Origin: Draconibacterium orientale
GTDB lineage: Bacteria; Bacteroidota; Bacteroidia; Bacteroidales; FEN-979
Reading direction: 5' to 3'
NCBI GenBank assembly: GCA_020719165.1
Contig: DYQT01000006.1
Coordinates: 1-38,537, forward strand
Length of the DNA: 38,537 bases
Of this stretch, positions 22,606 to 30,042 are shown piece by piece. The position numbers and the translations under genes are program-made. Position 1 is the first letter of the stretch; every line of letters starts with the position of its first letter. A model generated the notes under the pieces. The model made no database searches. It saw only the letters and a list, made by a program, of their open reading frames with translations, and was not told the origin of the DNA.

Positions 22606-25275
22606 TCAAAGTTCTTCGTATTCGGTTCGTGAAATAACCTCGTCCTGGATTTGTTTTCCCAGTTCAACCCAGTATTGCGTGAAACCGGCTACACGCACCA
22701 GCAAACTCCTGAATTTATCGGGGTCGGCCTGAGCCTGTTTGAGCATTCTGGAATCGACAATGTTGAACTGCACATGAAAGCCGCCTTTGCGGAGATAGGC
22801 CCTGATCATCTCCAGGAATTTCCGGGAGCCTTCGCGGCCTTTGACGACCGACGGATGTATTTTCATGTTGAGCTGCGAATTCTGCGATTGGGCATGATTC
22901 CAACAGGTGGCTGAGTTGAAAAGTGCATAGGGCCCGTTTTTATCGGTGCCGGGATAGGCAGACACAGACCCGTCGGAAAAGGTGGTGCCGCTCAGTCGTC
23001 CGTCGGGAGTGGCAAGGGTGACCGCCCCCATGGGGCCGTGGGTAGAGACAGATATCTGACAGGCGTACATTGGCTGATCATACAGGGACCGATAGTTGTG
23101 TGCCATATCGCAAAACCATTCTTCCCACTCTTTCAGAATAGCGTCGACAAATGGATTGTCGTTTCCAAATTTCGGAGCATCCAGACTTTGCCGGTGAATT
23201 TGTTTCCAGTTATGGTAATCTGTTGTGGGAACCTGATCAATCAAGGAGTAGGAGCCTGTTTCCGCCGCGGTTTTATAACCAAAATTGGCCAATATCGCCG
23301 AGCGATATTCATCTAAGGTGTAAACATTGTCGGTAAATATATTCTTTTTCAGGGAGCCCAGCGAATTTACAAGATTGGTTGTGCCACAACTTTCGATGTT
23401 AAAAGTTGTATTGTAGCGACATCCCATTTGTCCGATGTCTTTGCCTTTTGCAAGGCAATCGGGTTTCAGCATCGAATTTATCAGGGAGGGTGATATTTTT
23501 CGCCAGGCATCATGCTGGATATTGTTAGTAAGGGTGAGCACATGGCATGCCCGGCTGAAATAATCCTTAAAGGCTTTCCAAATTTCGTCGTAGGTTGCCA
23601 ATTTTAGCCCATGAGCCGGGAAAATACGCTCACCGGTGCGCATGTCCATTCCATCAAACAAGGTGACTTCCAGCAATTTCGGAAGGTTCAGGAAGTGAAC
23701 CCCGACACTTGTTGCAGGTGCCGAACCGCCTGGAATCCAGTGGATCTGATTGTCCAGCTCAAGTGGCATCCAACTGCCGGGTGATGTTTCCAGGCATCCC
23801 CCGATGGCCCAGGCCCGGGCCTCTTCGATGTTCATCCCCTCGTGGTTGTAATTGCCAATCAGAAATTCCATGGCCACCTGATTGTTTACCCAGGCCGGAT
23901 ACCCGGTGCCAATTTTGGTGCACTCTACCCCTTTGAGCAGGAATTCTTCCGGAAGTTTTTCATCGTATAACACCGAAAGCGTGGGTTGCGGTGTATCGCA
24001 ACTAATGCCCGCTTCAAGAATCAGCATCTCAAGTTCGTTGGCAGCGGAGGTGCCGTCTTTTAAAAGCCCGCCCAGACAGAGATTATTAAAGGTGTTGCCC
24101 GAAAGAACTCCTCCAACCACACCCATGGAGGCAAAACAATCGATTTCGGTAAACTTAACACGCATGCATTCAAGCAGTTCAATGGTTTTCTCCCGGTTGA
24201 TAATGCCATTTTTCATGTCGCGTTGCCAGTAGGGGAAGAGTACTTGTCCGACCCGCCCGGGCGACAATCCGGATATTGCATCTTCATTAAGTACAGCCAC
24301 ATGGAAAAGCCAGAGCATCTGTAAAGCATCATGAAATGAACGGGGCGGCCTGGAGGATATCCAGTTGAGCCTGTCGGCCATTTCAAGGTATTCGCTTTTC
24401 TGTTTTGGCTCTTGTTCAATGGAGGCCAGGAATAGCGCTTCATCAGCGTAATTTATTGTCCATTGTTTAATTCCTTCGAGCATCAGGATTACTGCCCGGT
24501 AAAAATAGAGACGATCCATGTCGGGGTAACCGGCCACATCAGCCATGCTTTCCATACAATTTCTGATAATTCCATCGATTCCAAATTGCAACGGATAATA
24601 GTAATTCATCACCTCACGACCTTGCGGAAGCGTATAGCCTGAGTCGAACATACAGATAACCGAGCGCATCAGCGCCTCTTTTTCTTTGTATCCGGGCACA
24701 AGTTGCTCGTATTTATGACCAACATCATCCACCGATTTGTTTTTCCATTTCCTGGCTACCTCAAGCATTACAGGCATCTCTTCTACCCGCAGCCCGAATT
24801 TCCCGGCAATGGAAAGAACTTTGCCTACACTTTTTGTCACATTTCCCCCCCCTTTCCCCATGGTGGTGTAGGTGTCGGCTGTAAGTTTGCCCGATTCCTG
24901 GGCCTCCTTGTATAGTTTATCCTCTGAGGCCATAAAAAAAGCCTCCGACAGCCATGGCATCGGAAAGGATCCCCTGAGATAGGATGCTTTCACCATACAC
25001 AGAAGTTCTCCTGGAAATATCACAGGTGTTAAATGTTCAAACCCTGCTTTTAAGGCCTCTGCCCGGCGGACGATTGGAATTTCACCTTCAAGTTCTTCCC
25101 ACCGTCGGGTATACCAATAGGGAAATTCCATTGAAACCGACGACTTTGCCTCAAAGTATAGCTCCCTGGCTTCATGTGCCCGTGGAGTGGGAAGCCTTTT
25201 GCCATCCCGGGAGGTAATATCCGTAACAGGCTCATGACCGTAATAATTGATTTGATGTTGGGTCTCTTTTTCCAT
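22606..25275 (-). CDS. hpdB: 4-hydroxyphenylacetate decarboxylase, glycyl-radical catalytic subunit
   Basis: 889 residues. It decarboxylates 4-hydroxyphenylacetate to p-cresol anaerobically. All residues known from the Clostridium scatologenes structure are present at a constant offset of -9: S335 (Ser344), C494 (thiyl Cys503) and E496 (Glu505) in GGCLETSPG, H527 (His536) in GVHF, E628 (Glu637) in NIESCGT, and the radical glycine G864 (Gly873) in VRVAGFTQYW. Long stretches match clostridial HpdB as I remember it, such as MFDSGYTLPQGREV, NEDAISG, CFASMGVVGGVLSGNTFN and QISVSTHGP. The length is normal and no key residue is missing. The start at 25275 has an aagga site upstream. A promoter and a 20-bp palindrome lie upstream, so expression is probably controlled. 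It is first of hpdB-hpdC-hpdA, the order known from Clostridioides difficile. Confidence 0.94.
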   Translation of the reverse strand: MEKETQHQINYYGHEPVTDITSRDGKRLPTPRAHEARELYFEAKSSVSMEFPYWYTRRWEELEGEIPIVRRAEALKAGFEHLTPVIFPGELLCMVKASYLRGSFPMPWLSEAFFMASEDKLYKEAQESGKLTADTYTTMGKGGGNVTKSVGKVLSIAGKFGLRVEEMPVMLEVARKWKNKSVDDVGHKYEQLVPGYKEKEALMRSVICMFDSGYTLPQGREVMNYYYPLQFGIDGIIRNCMESMADVAGYPDMDRLYFYRAVILMLEGIKQWTINYADEALFLASIEQEPKQKSEYLEMADRLNWISSRPPRSFHDALQMLWLFHVAVLNEDAISGLSPGRVGQVLFPYWQRDMKNGIINREKTIELLECMRVKFTEIDCFASMGVVGGVLSGNTFNNLCLGGLLKDGTSAANELEMLILEAGISCDTPQPTLSVLYDEKLPEEFLLKGVECTKIGTGYPAWVNNQVAMEFLIGNYNHEGMNIEEARAWAIGGCLETSPGSWMPLELDNQIHWIPGGSAPATSVGVHFLNLPKLLEVTLFDGMDMRTGERIFPAHGLKLATYDEIWKAFKDYFSRACHVLTLTNNIQHDAWRKISPSLINSMLKPDCLAKGKDIGQMGCRYNTTFNIESCGTTNLVNSLGSLKKNIFTDNVYTLDEYRSAILANFGYKTAAETGSYSLIDQVPTTDYHNWKQIHRQSLDAPKFGNDNPFVDAILKEWEEWFCDMAHNYRSLYDQPMYACQISVSTHGPMGAVTLATPDGRLSGTTFSDGSVSAYPGTDKNGPYALFNSATCWNHAQSQNSQLNMKIHPSVVKGREGSRKFLEMIRAYLRKGGFHVQFNIVDSRMLKQAQADPDKFRSLLVRVAGFTQYWVELGKQIQDEVISRTEYEEL

Positions 25276-25309
25276 GATGGGTTCCTTTTAGCAGAAGAGA
25301 ATTTGAACC

Positions 25310-25317
25310 CAAAGTTA
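25310..25317 (-). promoter_or_regulatory. Predicted -7 promoter element of hpdBCA
   Basis: Reads TAACTTTG on the minus strand, a full match to TAnnTTTG. Transcription would start near 25303, 28 bp before the hpdB ATG. There is no well-spaced TTTG at -33; that place is taken by the right arm of the palindrome at 25333-25352, as expected of an activator-dependent promoter. Confidence 0.6.
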
Positions 25318-25332
25318 ACGATTCATTTCGTA

Positions 25333-25352
25333 CAAAACACACGTGTGTTTTG
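25333..25352. promoter_or_regulatory. Perfect 20-bp palindrome, likely regulator site for hpdBCA
   Basis: caaaacacacgtgtgttttg is its own reverse complement over all 20 bases with no spacer. Its centre is about 39-40 bp upstream of the predicted transcription start, close to the -41.5 position typical of class II CRP/FNR-type activators. The regulator itself is not encoded in the window. Confidence 0.65.
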
Positions 25353-25378
25353 AAAAATCATGAGGATTTACGAACGGT

Positions 25379-26092
25379 TTAAAGCCGCTTCATCTGCATC
25401 AGGCTTGCCAGGGATAGCAATACACCGAGAATGACGCCATAAACCGCGGCTACCAGAATCCGGGATCCCTCGGGGAGCATGAAATTCAGGGTTTGAGCAG
25501 GTATCCAGAAGATCGGGATGGTCTTTTTTACAACAAAGTTCCAATAGGTAAGCCAATCGCCTTCCACAACATATTGACTTACCGGTATCGGACTGAAAAA
25601 CCCTTTGATTGTTCCCGACGTATTCATAATATGCATATCGGTGATACGGTGAAAAGCCATGAAAACAGGAGCAAAGAAAAGGTTCAGCATCGTGCTTACG
25701 CTGAAAGCAGCAAGCAGTTTCAGAAAACTGAACCCGGGTTGTCGTAAGATATCAGCCGGATTTCCGGATGGAAACTGAACCCCGAATGTTTTCAGCATCA
25801 TGGGAGCGCCTTCACCGAAAATCACAAATGCAATTTTAATGCTAATTCCAAGAAAACCCCATACAATGGCGCGGGGTATAAGGCCAAACCCCTTTTTATT
25901 GTAAAAACCGGTTCGCAGCCTCAACCCCACAGATTCTCCAAAAGTAGCCAGGATGGCAAACTTAAAGAAGCTCATCGGGTAGGCGTAGTGTGCATTTAAC
26001 TCTTGATAAACCTTGAAAACAGATGGGAAAATAAAAAAAGGGAGCAAAATTATCACAATAACTCCCAATACAAGCAGGTCGATTTTCTTCAT
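25379..26092 (-). CDS. Mpv17/PMP22-like integral membrane protein
   Basis: 237 residues from the ATG at 26092 (MKKIDLLVLGVIV); a TTG at 26101 would add three residues. About five or six hydrophobic segments are visible. The C-terminal part fits the Mpv17/PMP22 family: APVFMAFHRITDM in place of the GPxxHxWY segment, then FWIPAQTLNFMLPEGSR, the W-x-P-x-Q-x2-N-F-x2-P-x3-R signature (one residue shorter than in animal Mpv17). Family members form small-solute channels in mitochondrial and peroxisomal membranes; bacterial relatives are little studied. It has its own promoter and stops 103 bp before hpdB, so it is a neighbour on the same strand and possibly of the same function, such as passage of an aromatic acid or cresol, but this is guesswork. 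The family call is from motifs only. Confidence 0.68.
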   Translation of the reverse strand: MKKIDLLVLGVIVIILLPFFIFPSVFKVYQELNAHYAYPMSFFKFAILATFGESVGLRLRTGFYNKKGFGLIPRAIVWGFLGISIKIAFVIFGEGAPMMLKTFGVQFPSGNPADILRQPGFSFLKLLAAFSVSTMLNLFFAPVFMAFHRITDMHIMNTSGTIKGFFSPIPVSQYVVEGDWLTYWNFVVKKTIPIFWIPAQTLNFMLPEGSRILVAAVYGVILGVLLSLASLMQMKRL

Positions 26093-26138
26093 AAATAGCA
26101 ATGGTGAAAGTGCCGGTCGGAATGTTTATAACCGGGTG

Positions 26139-26146
26139 CAAAAGTA
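26139..26146 (-). promoter_or_regulatory. Predicted -7 promoter element of the Mpv17-like gene
   Basis: Reads TACTTTTG on the minus strand; transcription would start near 26132 and leave a leader of about 40 bp before the ATG at 26092. Confidence 0.6.
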
Positions 26147-26168
26147 GGAAATTAAACGGGTTTTCTGG

Positions 26169-26729
26169 TCAGTTTAAGGTTGGGTCGGCAGGAAAATTAG
26201 CCCAAATCGCGTAATCCTGCCCCATGTGCTTCAGGTAATTGCTCCAGAGTGTTTCAGGATGGGCATTGATAATTTCTGATACGCTGGTTTGAGAAAGAAC
26301 CCACGATTTTTCTTTTAGCTCCCGGTCGAGTTGGTTGGGTGACCAGCCTGAATAACCGACAAAAAATCGAATGTCTCCGGGCAATAGTGTTTTGCTTTTC
26401 AGCATCTCTTTGATGGTATCGAGATCGCCCCCCCAATTCAAGCCGGGCATGATTGGCAAACTTTGTGGTATTTCATCGCAGGTATGAATAAAGAAAATGC
26501 TGTCGGTTTTAACCGGTCCGCCGAGATACACCGGGAGATTATATCCGGAAAAACCTTTGATAATATCCTTTAATCTGGCTTCAATCGGCTTGTTTACAAT
26601 CACGCCAAAAGTTCCTTCTTCATTGTGTTCTGCTAATAAAATGACCGATTGGCGGAAGTAGAAATCGCGCAGCGACGGCTCAGAGATAAGGATGCTTCCC
26701 TGTTTTGGTTTTGTGCGTGGTTTTTCCAT
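26169..26729 (-). CDS. YqgE/AlgH family protein
   Basis: 186 residues, the normal size of the YqgE/AlgH (DUF179) family. The opening GSILISEPSLRDFYFRQSVI, GTFGVIVNKP, PVYLGGPVKTD, IRFFVGYSGWSPNQLDREL and the end stretch LWSNYLKHMGQDYAIWANFP are all family hallmarks. It is a soluble protein of unknown role; AlgH was linked to alginate regulation in Pseudomonas, but no mechanism is known. It is divergent from murL, with 61 bp between the starts and interlocked promoters. Confidence 0.93.
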   Translation of the reverse strand: MEKPRTKPKQGSILISEPSLRDFYFRQSVILLAEHNEEGTFGVIVNKPIEARLKDIIKGFSGYNLPVYLGGPVKTDSIFFIHTCDEIPQSLPIMPGLNWGGDLDTIKEMLKSKTLLPGDIRFFVGYSGWSPNQLDRELKEKSWVLSQTSVSEIINAHPETLWSNYLKHMGQDYAIWANFPADPTLN

Positions 26730-26748
26730 GGGGTTCTTACAATTTTAT

Positions 26749-26756
26749 TACTTTTG
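26749..26756 (+). promoter_or_regulatory. Predicted -7 promoter element of murL-murD2
   Basis: TACTTTTG followed by CG, a perfect match. Transcription would start near 26763, 28 bp before the murL ATG. Confidence 0.62.
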
Positions 26757-26772
26757 CGTTGGTCGCATCCGA

Positions 26773-26780
26773 CAAATATA
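26773..26780 (-). promoter_or_regulatory. Predicted -7 promoter element of yqgE
   Basis: Reads TATATTTG on the minus strand, with a start near 26766. The yqgE and murL -7 elements are only 16 bp apart and face each other, so the two promoters share one short DNA stretch. Confidence 0.58.
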
Positions 26781-26790
26781 ATACCAATTC

Positions 26791-28182
26791 ATGGCCAGGT
26801 CAAGCAGACGGGAGAAATTTTTACAATTACGCGAAAAATTGCCATTTTTCGTATTTGAAAAACAGGAGTATTCATTGTCCGCTGTCGGGCTCGACATCAG
26901 GTTCACCTTTAACCTTGCCGATCGGTACAAGTTTCAACCGGCCCTTTATGTGCCGCGCAAATCCTTTTTCCTGGCCGATGCACAAATTGCCGGTTGCTTG
27001 GACAACATTGTTTTCAATCTCGGCATGATTGAGCTGATAAGTTATTGGAAAACAGCATGTCCTCCAAAGGTGGTCATAAAACCGTTTTGCCTTCATCCCG
27101 AACAGGCAGCCTGGTGGAAAAAGCTCTATTTTCATGGATTGGGCGAATTTTTTTATCTGAATTCACTGGAAGTCACGGAAGAAAGTTTCATGCAAATCTT
27201 GTGTGAGAATAGCAGCGGGATTATTGCTCCGGCGATAATTCCCTGCTCGTCTGCCTCCGATAACCATGCTGTGATCATTCCTGTTGGCGGGGGTAAGGAT
27301 TCGGCAGTTACACTTCAACTGCTTGGTAACCGGCCCGGGAGTCTCCCAATGATCATGAACCCGCGGGCTGCAAGTTTGGAAACAATCACAGCCAATGGGT
27401 TTGCTGCAGATGATTTTATCGAAATCAAGCGCACCATCGACCCGGAATTGATCAGGTTGAACGGACTTGGATTTTTAAACGGCCATACCCCGTTTTCGGC
27501 CATGCTGGCATTTAATACAGTGCTCGCGGCCATTGTGACAGGCATACGGCATATTGCACTGTCGAATGAGTCGAGCGCCAATGAGGCGACCATCGAAGGT
27601 ACCGAAATCAATCATCAATATTCAAAGTCGTATCAATTTGAGTCTGATTTTCGTGATTATGTGAAACGATGGATTTGCAGTGATGTCAACTATTTCAGTT
27701 TTCTGCGTCCCCTGAATGAGTTGCAGATCGCCTCCGTTTTTTTCCGGTTTCCGCAATATCACCCTGTTTTTAAGAGTTGTAATGCCGGCAGCAAAACCGA
27801 CACCTGGTGCGGTGTTTGTGCCAAATGTCTTTTTACCTATTGCATATTATCCCCGTTTTTGAAAGAGGAGCAACTGATGCGGATTTTTACTAAAAACCTG
27901 TTTGCCGACGAATCGTTGAAGCCTGTTTTTGATCAGCTTACGGGTGTGGCTGATGAAAAGCCTTTTGATTGTGTCGGGACAATCAGGGAGGTAAACCTGG
28001 CCCTCTGCGAAACCATCCGCCAGCGCGATGGCCACAGCTTGCCATTTCTGCTGAGCTATTATAAAACCACGGAGGAATTCGACCAATACAGCAGGTTTGA
28101 CTTTGCAGCGGAGTTGACACAAATTTCAACAGAGCACCATCTCCTGCCTGAGTTTTTAAGGGTACTAAAGGAAAACCTATGA
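26791..28182 (+). CDS. murL: UDP-N-acetylmuramoyl-L-alanyl-L-glutamate epimerase
   Basis: 463 residues. MurL, first shown in Xanthomonas, inverts the terminal L-Glu of UDP-MurNAc-L-Ala-L-Glu to D-Glu in an ATP-dependent reaction, giving the peptidoglycan precursor without free D-glutamate. The PP-loop-like motif G166-GGKDS171 (PVGGGKDS) matches, as do S258-N-E followed by SSANEATIEG, and N274-HQYSKSYQFE. A cysteine group C340-x2-C343-x2-C346 (WCGVCAKC) may hold a metal. Its stop overlaps the next start by 4 bp (ATGA), and the next gene is a MurD-like ligase, exactly the partner that MurL needs. The context makes the name firm, though I rely on memory of the family signature. Confidence 0.85.
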   Translation: MARSSRREKFLQLREKLPFFVFEKQEYSLSAVGLDIRFTFNLADRYKFQPALYVPRKSFFLADAQIAGCLDNIVFNLGMIELISYWKTACPPKVVIKPFCLHPEQAAWWKKLYFHGLGEFFYLNSLEVTEESFMQILCENSSGIIAPAIIPCSSASDNHAVIIPVGGGKDSAVTLQLLGNRPGSLPMIMNPRAASLETITANGFAADDFIEIKRTIDPELIRLNGLGFLNGHTPFSAMLAFNTVLAAIVTGIRHIALSNESSANEATIEGTEINHQYSKSYQFESDFRDYVKRWICSDVNYFSFLRPLNELQIASVFFRFPQYHPVFKSCNAGSKTDTWCGVCAKCLFTYCILSPFLKEEQLMRIFTKNLFADESLKPVFDQLTGVADEKPFDCVGTIREVNLALCETIRQRDGHSLPFLLSYYKTTEEFDQYSRFDFAAELTQISTEHHLLPEFLRVLKENL

Positions 28183-29555
28183 TAGATATGATCCGTGAGA
28201 AATTCGCTCACAAATCGATTGTAATTCTGGGATTTGGCAGGGAGGGGCAATCAACCTATTCCCTTCTGCGTAAAATCTTTCCCGATAAGCAGCTTTCGAT
28301 TGCCGACCGGAATGAGGCTGTTCGTGAAAACCCGCTGATCCTTCACGATCTGTTCGTTAGCTTCATTACCGGAACCGATTATCTGAGTTATCTTGCCGGT
28401 TATGATGTAATTATACGCTCTCCCGGCATTATTGTATGGAACCTGCCATCCGATATACAGCAAAAAATCACTTCGCAAACGGAGATTTTTCTTGAAGGCT
28501 ATTCAAAGCAGGTGATTGGCGTTACCGGAACCAAAGGCAAAAGCACCACATCAAGCCTCATTCATCATATTTTCAAAACTGCCGGTAAAGATGCTGTGCT
28601 GGCTGGTAACATTGGCAATCCGGTGTTTCATTTTATCGACGTCATTAAACCCGGCACAACGGTTGTTTTTGAACTTTCATCCCATCAGCTCGAATATCTG
28701 AAGGTGGCGCCGCATATCGCAGTTCTTTTAAACCTTTACCAGGAACATCTCGATGCCTATGAAAGCTATGAGACATATCAACGCGCAAAAATAAATATTG
28801 TAAAATATCAGCAACCGTCTGATATAGTCGTTTTTAATGCCGATGATACCTTGCTCAAAACATTGGTTGATCCTTACCTGAAAAATCGCCGGGCATCTCC
28901 TTTTTCGTTACAAAGCCAACCTCAGCCAGGCGGGTTTATCCGCGAAAACGTACTCTGTTTTGCCGATGGGCAACAGGTTGTTCCTGTGTGGAACATTCAC
29001 CAGGATCGTTTTTTGCGCGGAGAGCATAACCTGAGAAATATTCTGGCGGCAGTGAGTGTAGCCATGTTTTATGGCATCGACCTTGATATGATTGAGGATG
29101 GAATCGCTACTTTCAAAGGATTGGCGCACCGACTCGAGTATGTTGGCGAGTTTGACCATATACATTTTTACAACGATTCCATCGCCACCATCCCCGAAGC
29201 ATGCATGGAGGCCATCAAGGCTGTGCCAAATGTTGACACCCTTGTTGCCGGTGGATTTGACCGCGGTATCGATTATTCGGAGTTGGCCGGGTTCTTAATC
29301 CGGTCGAACGTAAGAAATCTCATCCTTCTGGGGGCAGCAGGGAAACGGATTATGGAGCAATTGGCAGCCTTTGATCACTCAGGCAAACATATATTTCCAA
29401 TTAACCGGTTTGACGATTTTAAACCCATCGCTTTTCGCGAAACCCTTGCCGGACATGCCTGTCTGTTGTCGCCTGCCGCTGCCAGTTACGATGAATTTAA
29501 AAACTTTGAAGAACGGGGAATCAGATTTAGGGAACTTGTTAGCGTTCTTTGTTAA
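28179..29555 (+). CDS. murD2: UDP-N-acetylmuramoyl-L-alanine--L-glutamate ligase (MurD2 type)
   Basis: 458 residues, a Mur ligase with the ATP loop G117-TKGKST (VIGVTGTKGKSTTSSL), the ELSSHQLEYL stretch, LNLYQEHLD in place of the usual LNI..DHLD, and the NPRAHRLE-equivalent KGLAHRLEYVGEF. An N-terminal Rossmann-like domain (SIVILGFGREGQSTY) binds the UDP part. MurD2 joins L-Glu, not D-Glu, to UDP-MurNAc-L-Ala in the cytoplasm, after which MurL epimerises it. The choice of MurD2 over ordinary MurD rests on the 4-bp overlap with murL and on its location away from a division and cell wall cluster; sequence alone leaves ordinary MurD possible. Downstream is a 175-bp gap, then an AT-rich restriction-modification operon. 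Confidence 0.82.
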   Translation: MIDMIREKFAHKSIVILGFGREGQSTYSLLRKIFPDKQLSIADRNEAVRENPLILHDLFVSFITGTDYLSYLAGYDVIIRSPGIIVWNLPSDIQQKITSQTEIFLEGYSKQVIGVTGTKGKSTTSSLIHHIFKTAGKDAVLAGNIGNPVFHFIDVIKPGTTVVFELSSHQLEYLKVAPHIAVLLNLYQEHLDAYESYETYQRAKINIVKYQQPSDIVVFNADDTLLKTLVDPYLKNRRASPFSLQSQPQPGGFIRENVLCFADGQQVVPVWNIHQDRFLRGEHNLRNILAAVSVAMFYGIDLDMIEDGIATFKGLAHRLEYVGEFDHIHFYNDSIATIPEACMEAIKAVPNVDTLVAGGFDRGIDYSELAGFLIRSNVRNLILLGAAGKRIMEQLAAFDHSGKHIFPINRFDDFKPIAFRETLAGHACLLSPAAASYDEFKNFEERGIRFRELVSVLC

Positions 29556-29694
29556 GAGGCGAACCAAAACAGAACGCAACCCTTTGTGGCATAACCCAAC
29601 CCTTCGGCAAAAGCCAAAGTGCCAATCTTGTCTCCTTTTTGAATACTGTTGATAATTTTTTGAAAACATTTGAATTAATCTTGGAAAAAAATGT

Positions 29695-29702
29695 TATCTT
29701 TG
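29695..29702 (+). promoter_or_regulatory. Predicted -7 promoter element of the type III R-M operon
   Basis: TATCTTTG matches TAnnTTTG; start expected near 29709. The 29556-29730 gap holds this promoter and the inverted repeat below, and no other feature I can support. Confidence 0.6.
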
Positions 29703-29715
29703 ACAAGTTTGTCAA
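29700..29715. promoter_or_regulatory. Inverted repeat overlapping the R-M promoter, likely operator
   Basis: TTGACAA-gt-TTGTCAA is a 7-bp inverted repeat with a 2-bp spacer. It covers the end of the -7 element and the predicted start site. An HTH protein is encoded 15 bp downstream, so auto-repression is the natural reading. Confidence 0.6.
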
Positions 29716-29730
29716 GAAATAATTATCAAG

Positions 29731-30042
29731 ATGCAATCGGAAAATGTTGGAGGATATATAAGGCAACTTAGAGAAAAGGAAAATATGCCTTTGCGAAAGC
29801 TTGCAGCTATATTGGACCTTGACCAAAGCACCTTAAGTAAATTGGAAAGAGGCGATAGACCGGTAACAAGACAAATGATACCAATTATTGCCAAAACGTT
29901 CGGACTGGTTGAAAAAGATCTTGTTGTAAAGTATATGAGTAAACATATTGCTTATCAGATTGCTGATGAAGAATACGCCAACGACATCCTGAAAGCCGCG
30001 GAAGAAGAGGTGAAATACATTAAAAATCAGAAAGGGAAATGA
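29731..30042 (+). CDS. XRE-type helix-turn-helix regulator of the R-M operon
   Basis: 103 residues. Residues about 8-62 are a Cro/C1-type [23 protein letters not shown], then [19 protein letters not shown] as turn and recognition helix. A helical C-terminal tail of 40 residues follows. It resembles controller (C) proteins that time the expression of restriction genes. It overlaps the methyltransferase start by 4 bp (ATGA) and lies just after an inverted repeat in the promoter, so it probably controls its own operon. The base composition is AT-rich like the two genes that follow. It could also be an antitoxin-like regulator, but no toxin is next to it. Confidence 0.85.
   Translation: MQSENVGGYIRQLREKENMPLRKLAAILDLDQSTLSKLERGDRPVTRQMIPIIAKTFGLVEKDLVVKYMSKHIAYQIADEEYANDILKAAEEEVKYIKNQKGK

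Noticed and set aside
22606-25275. Pyruvate formate-lyase, glycerol dehydratase or indoleacetate decarboxylase as identity of the glycyl-radical enzyme
   Set aside because: The specific small subunit, the three-gene order and the exact -9 offset of all six key residues fit 4-hydroxyphenylacetate decarboxylase.
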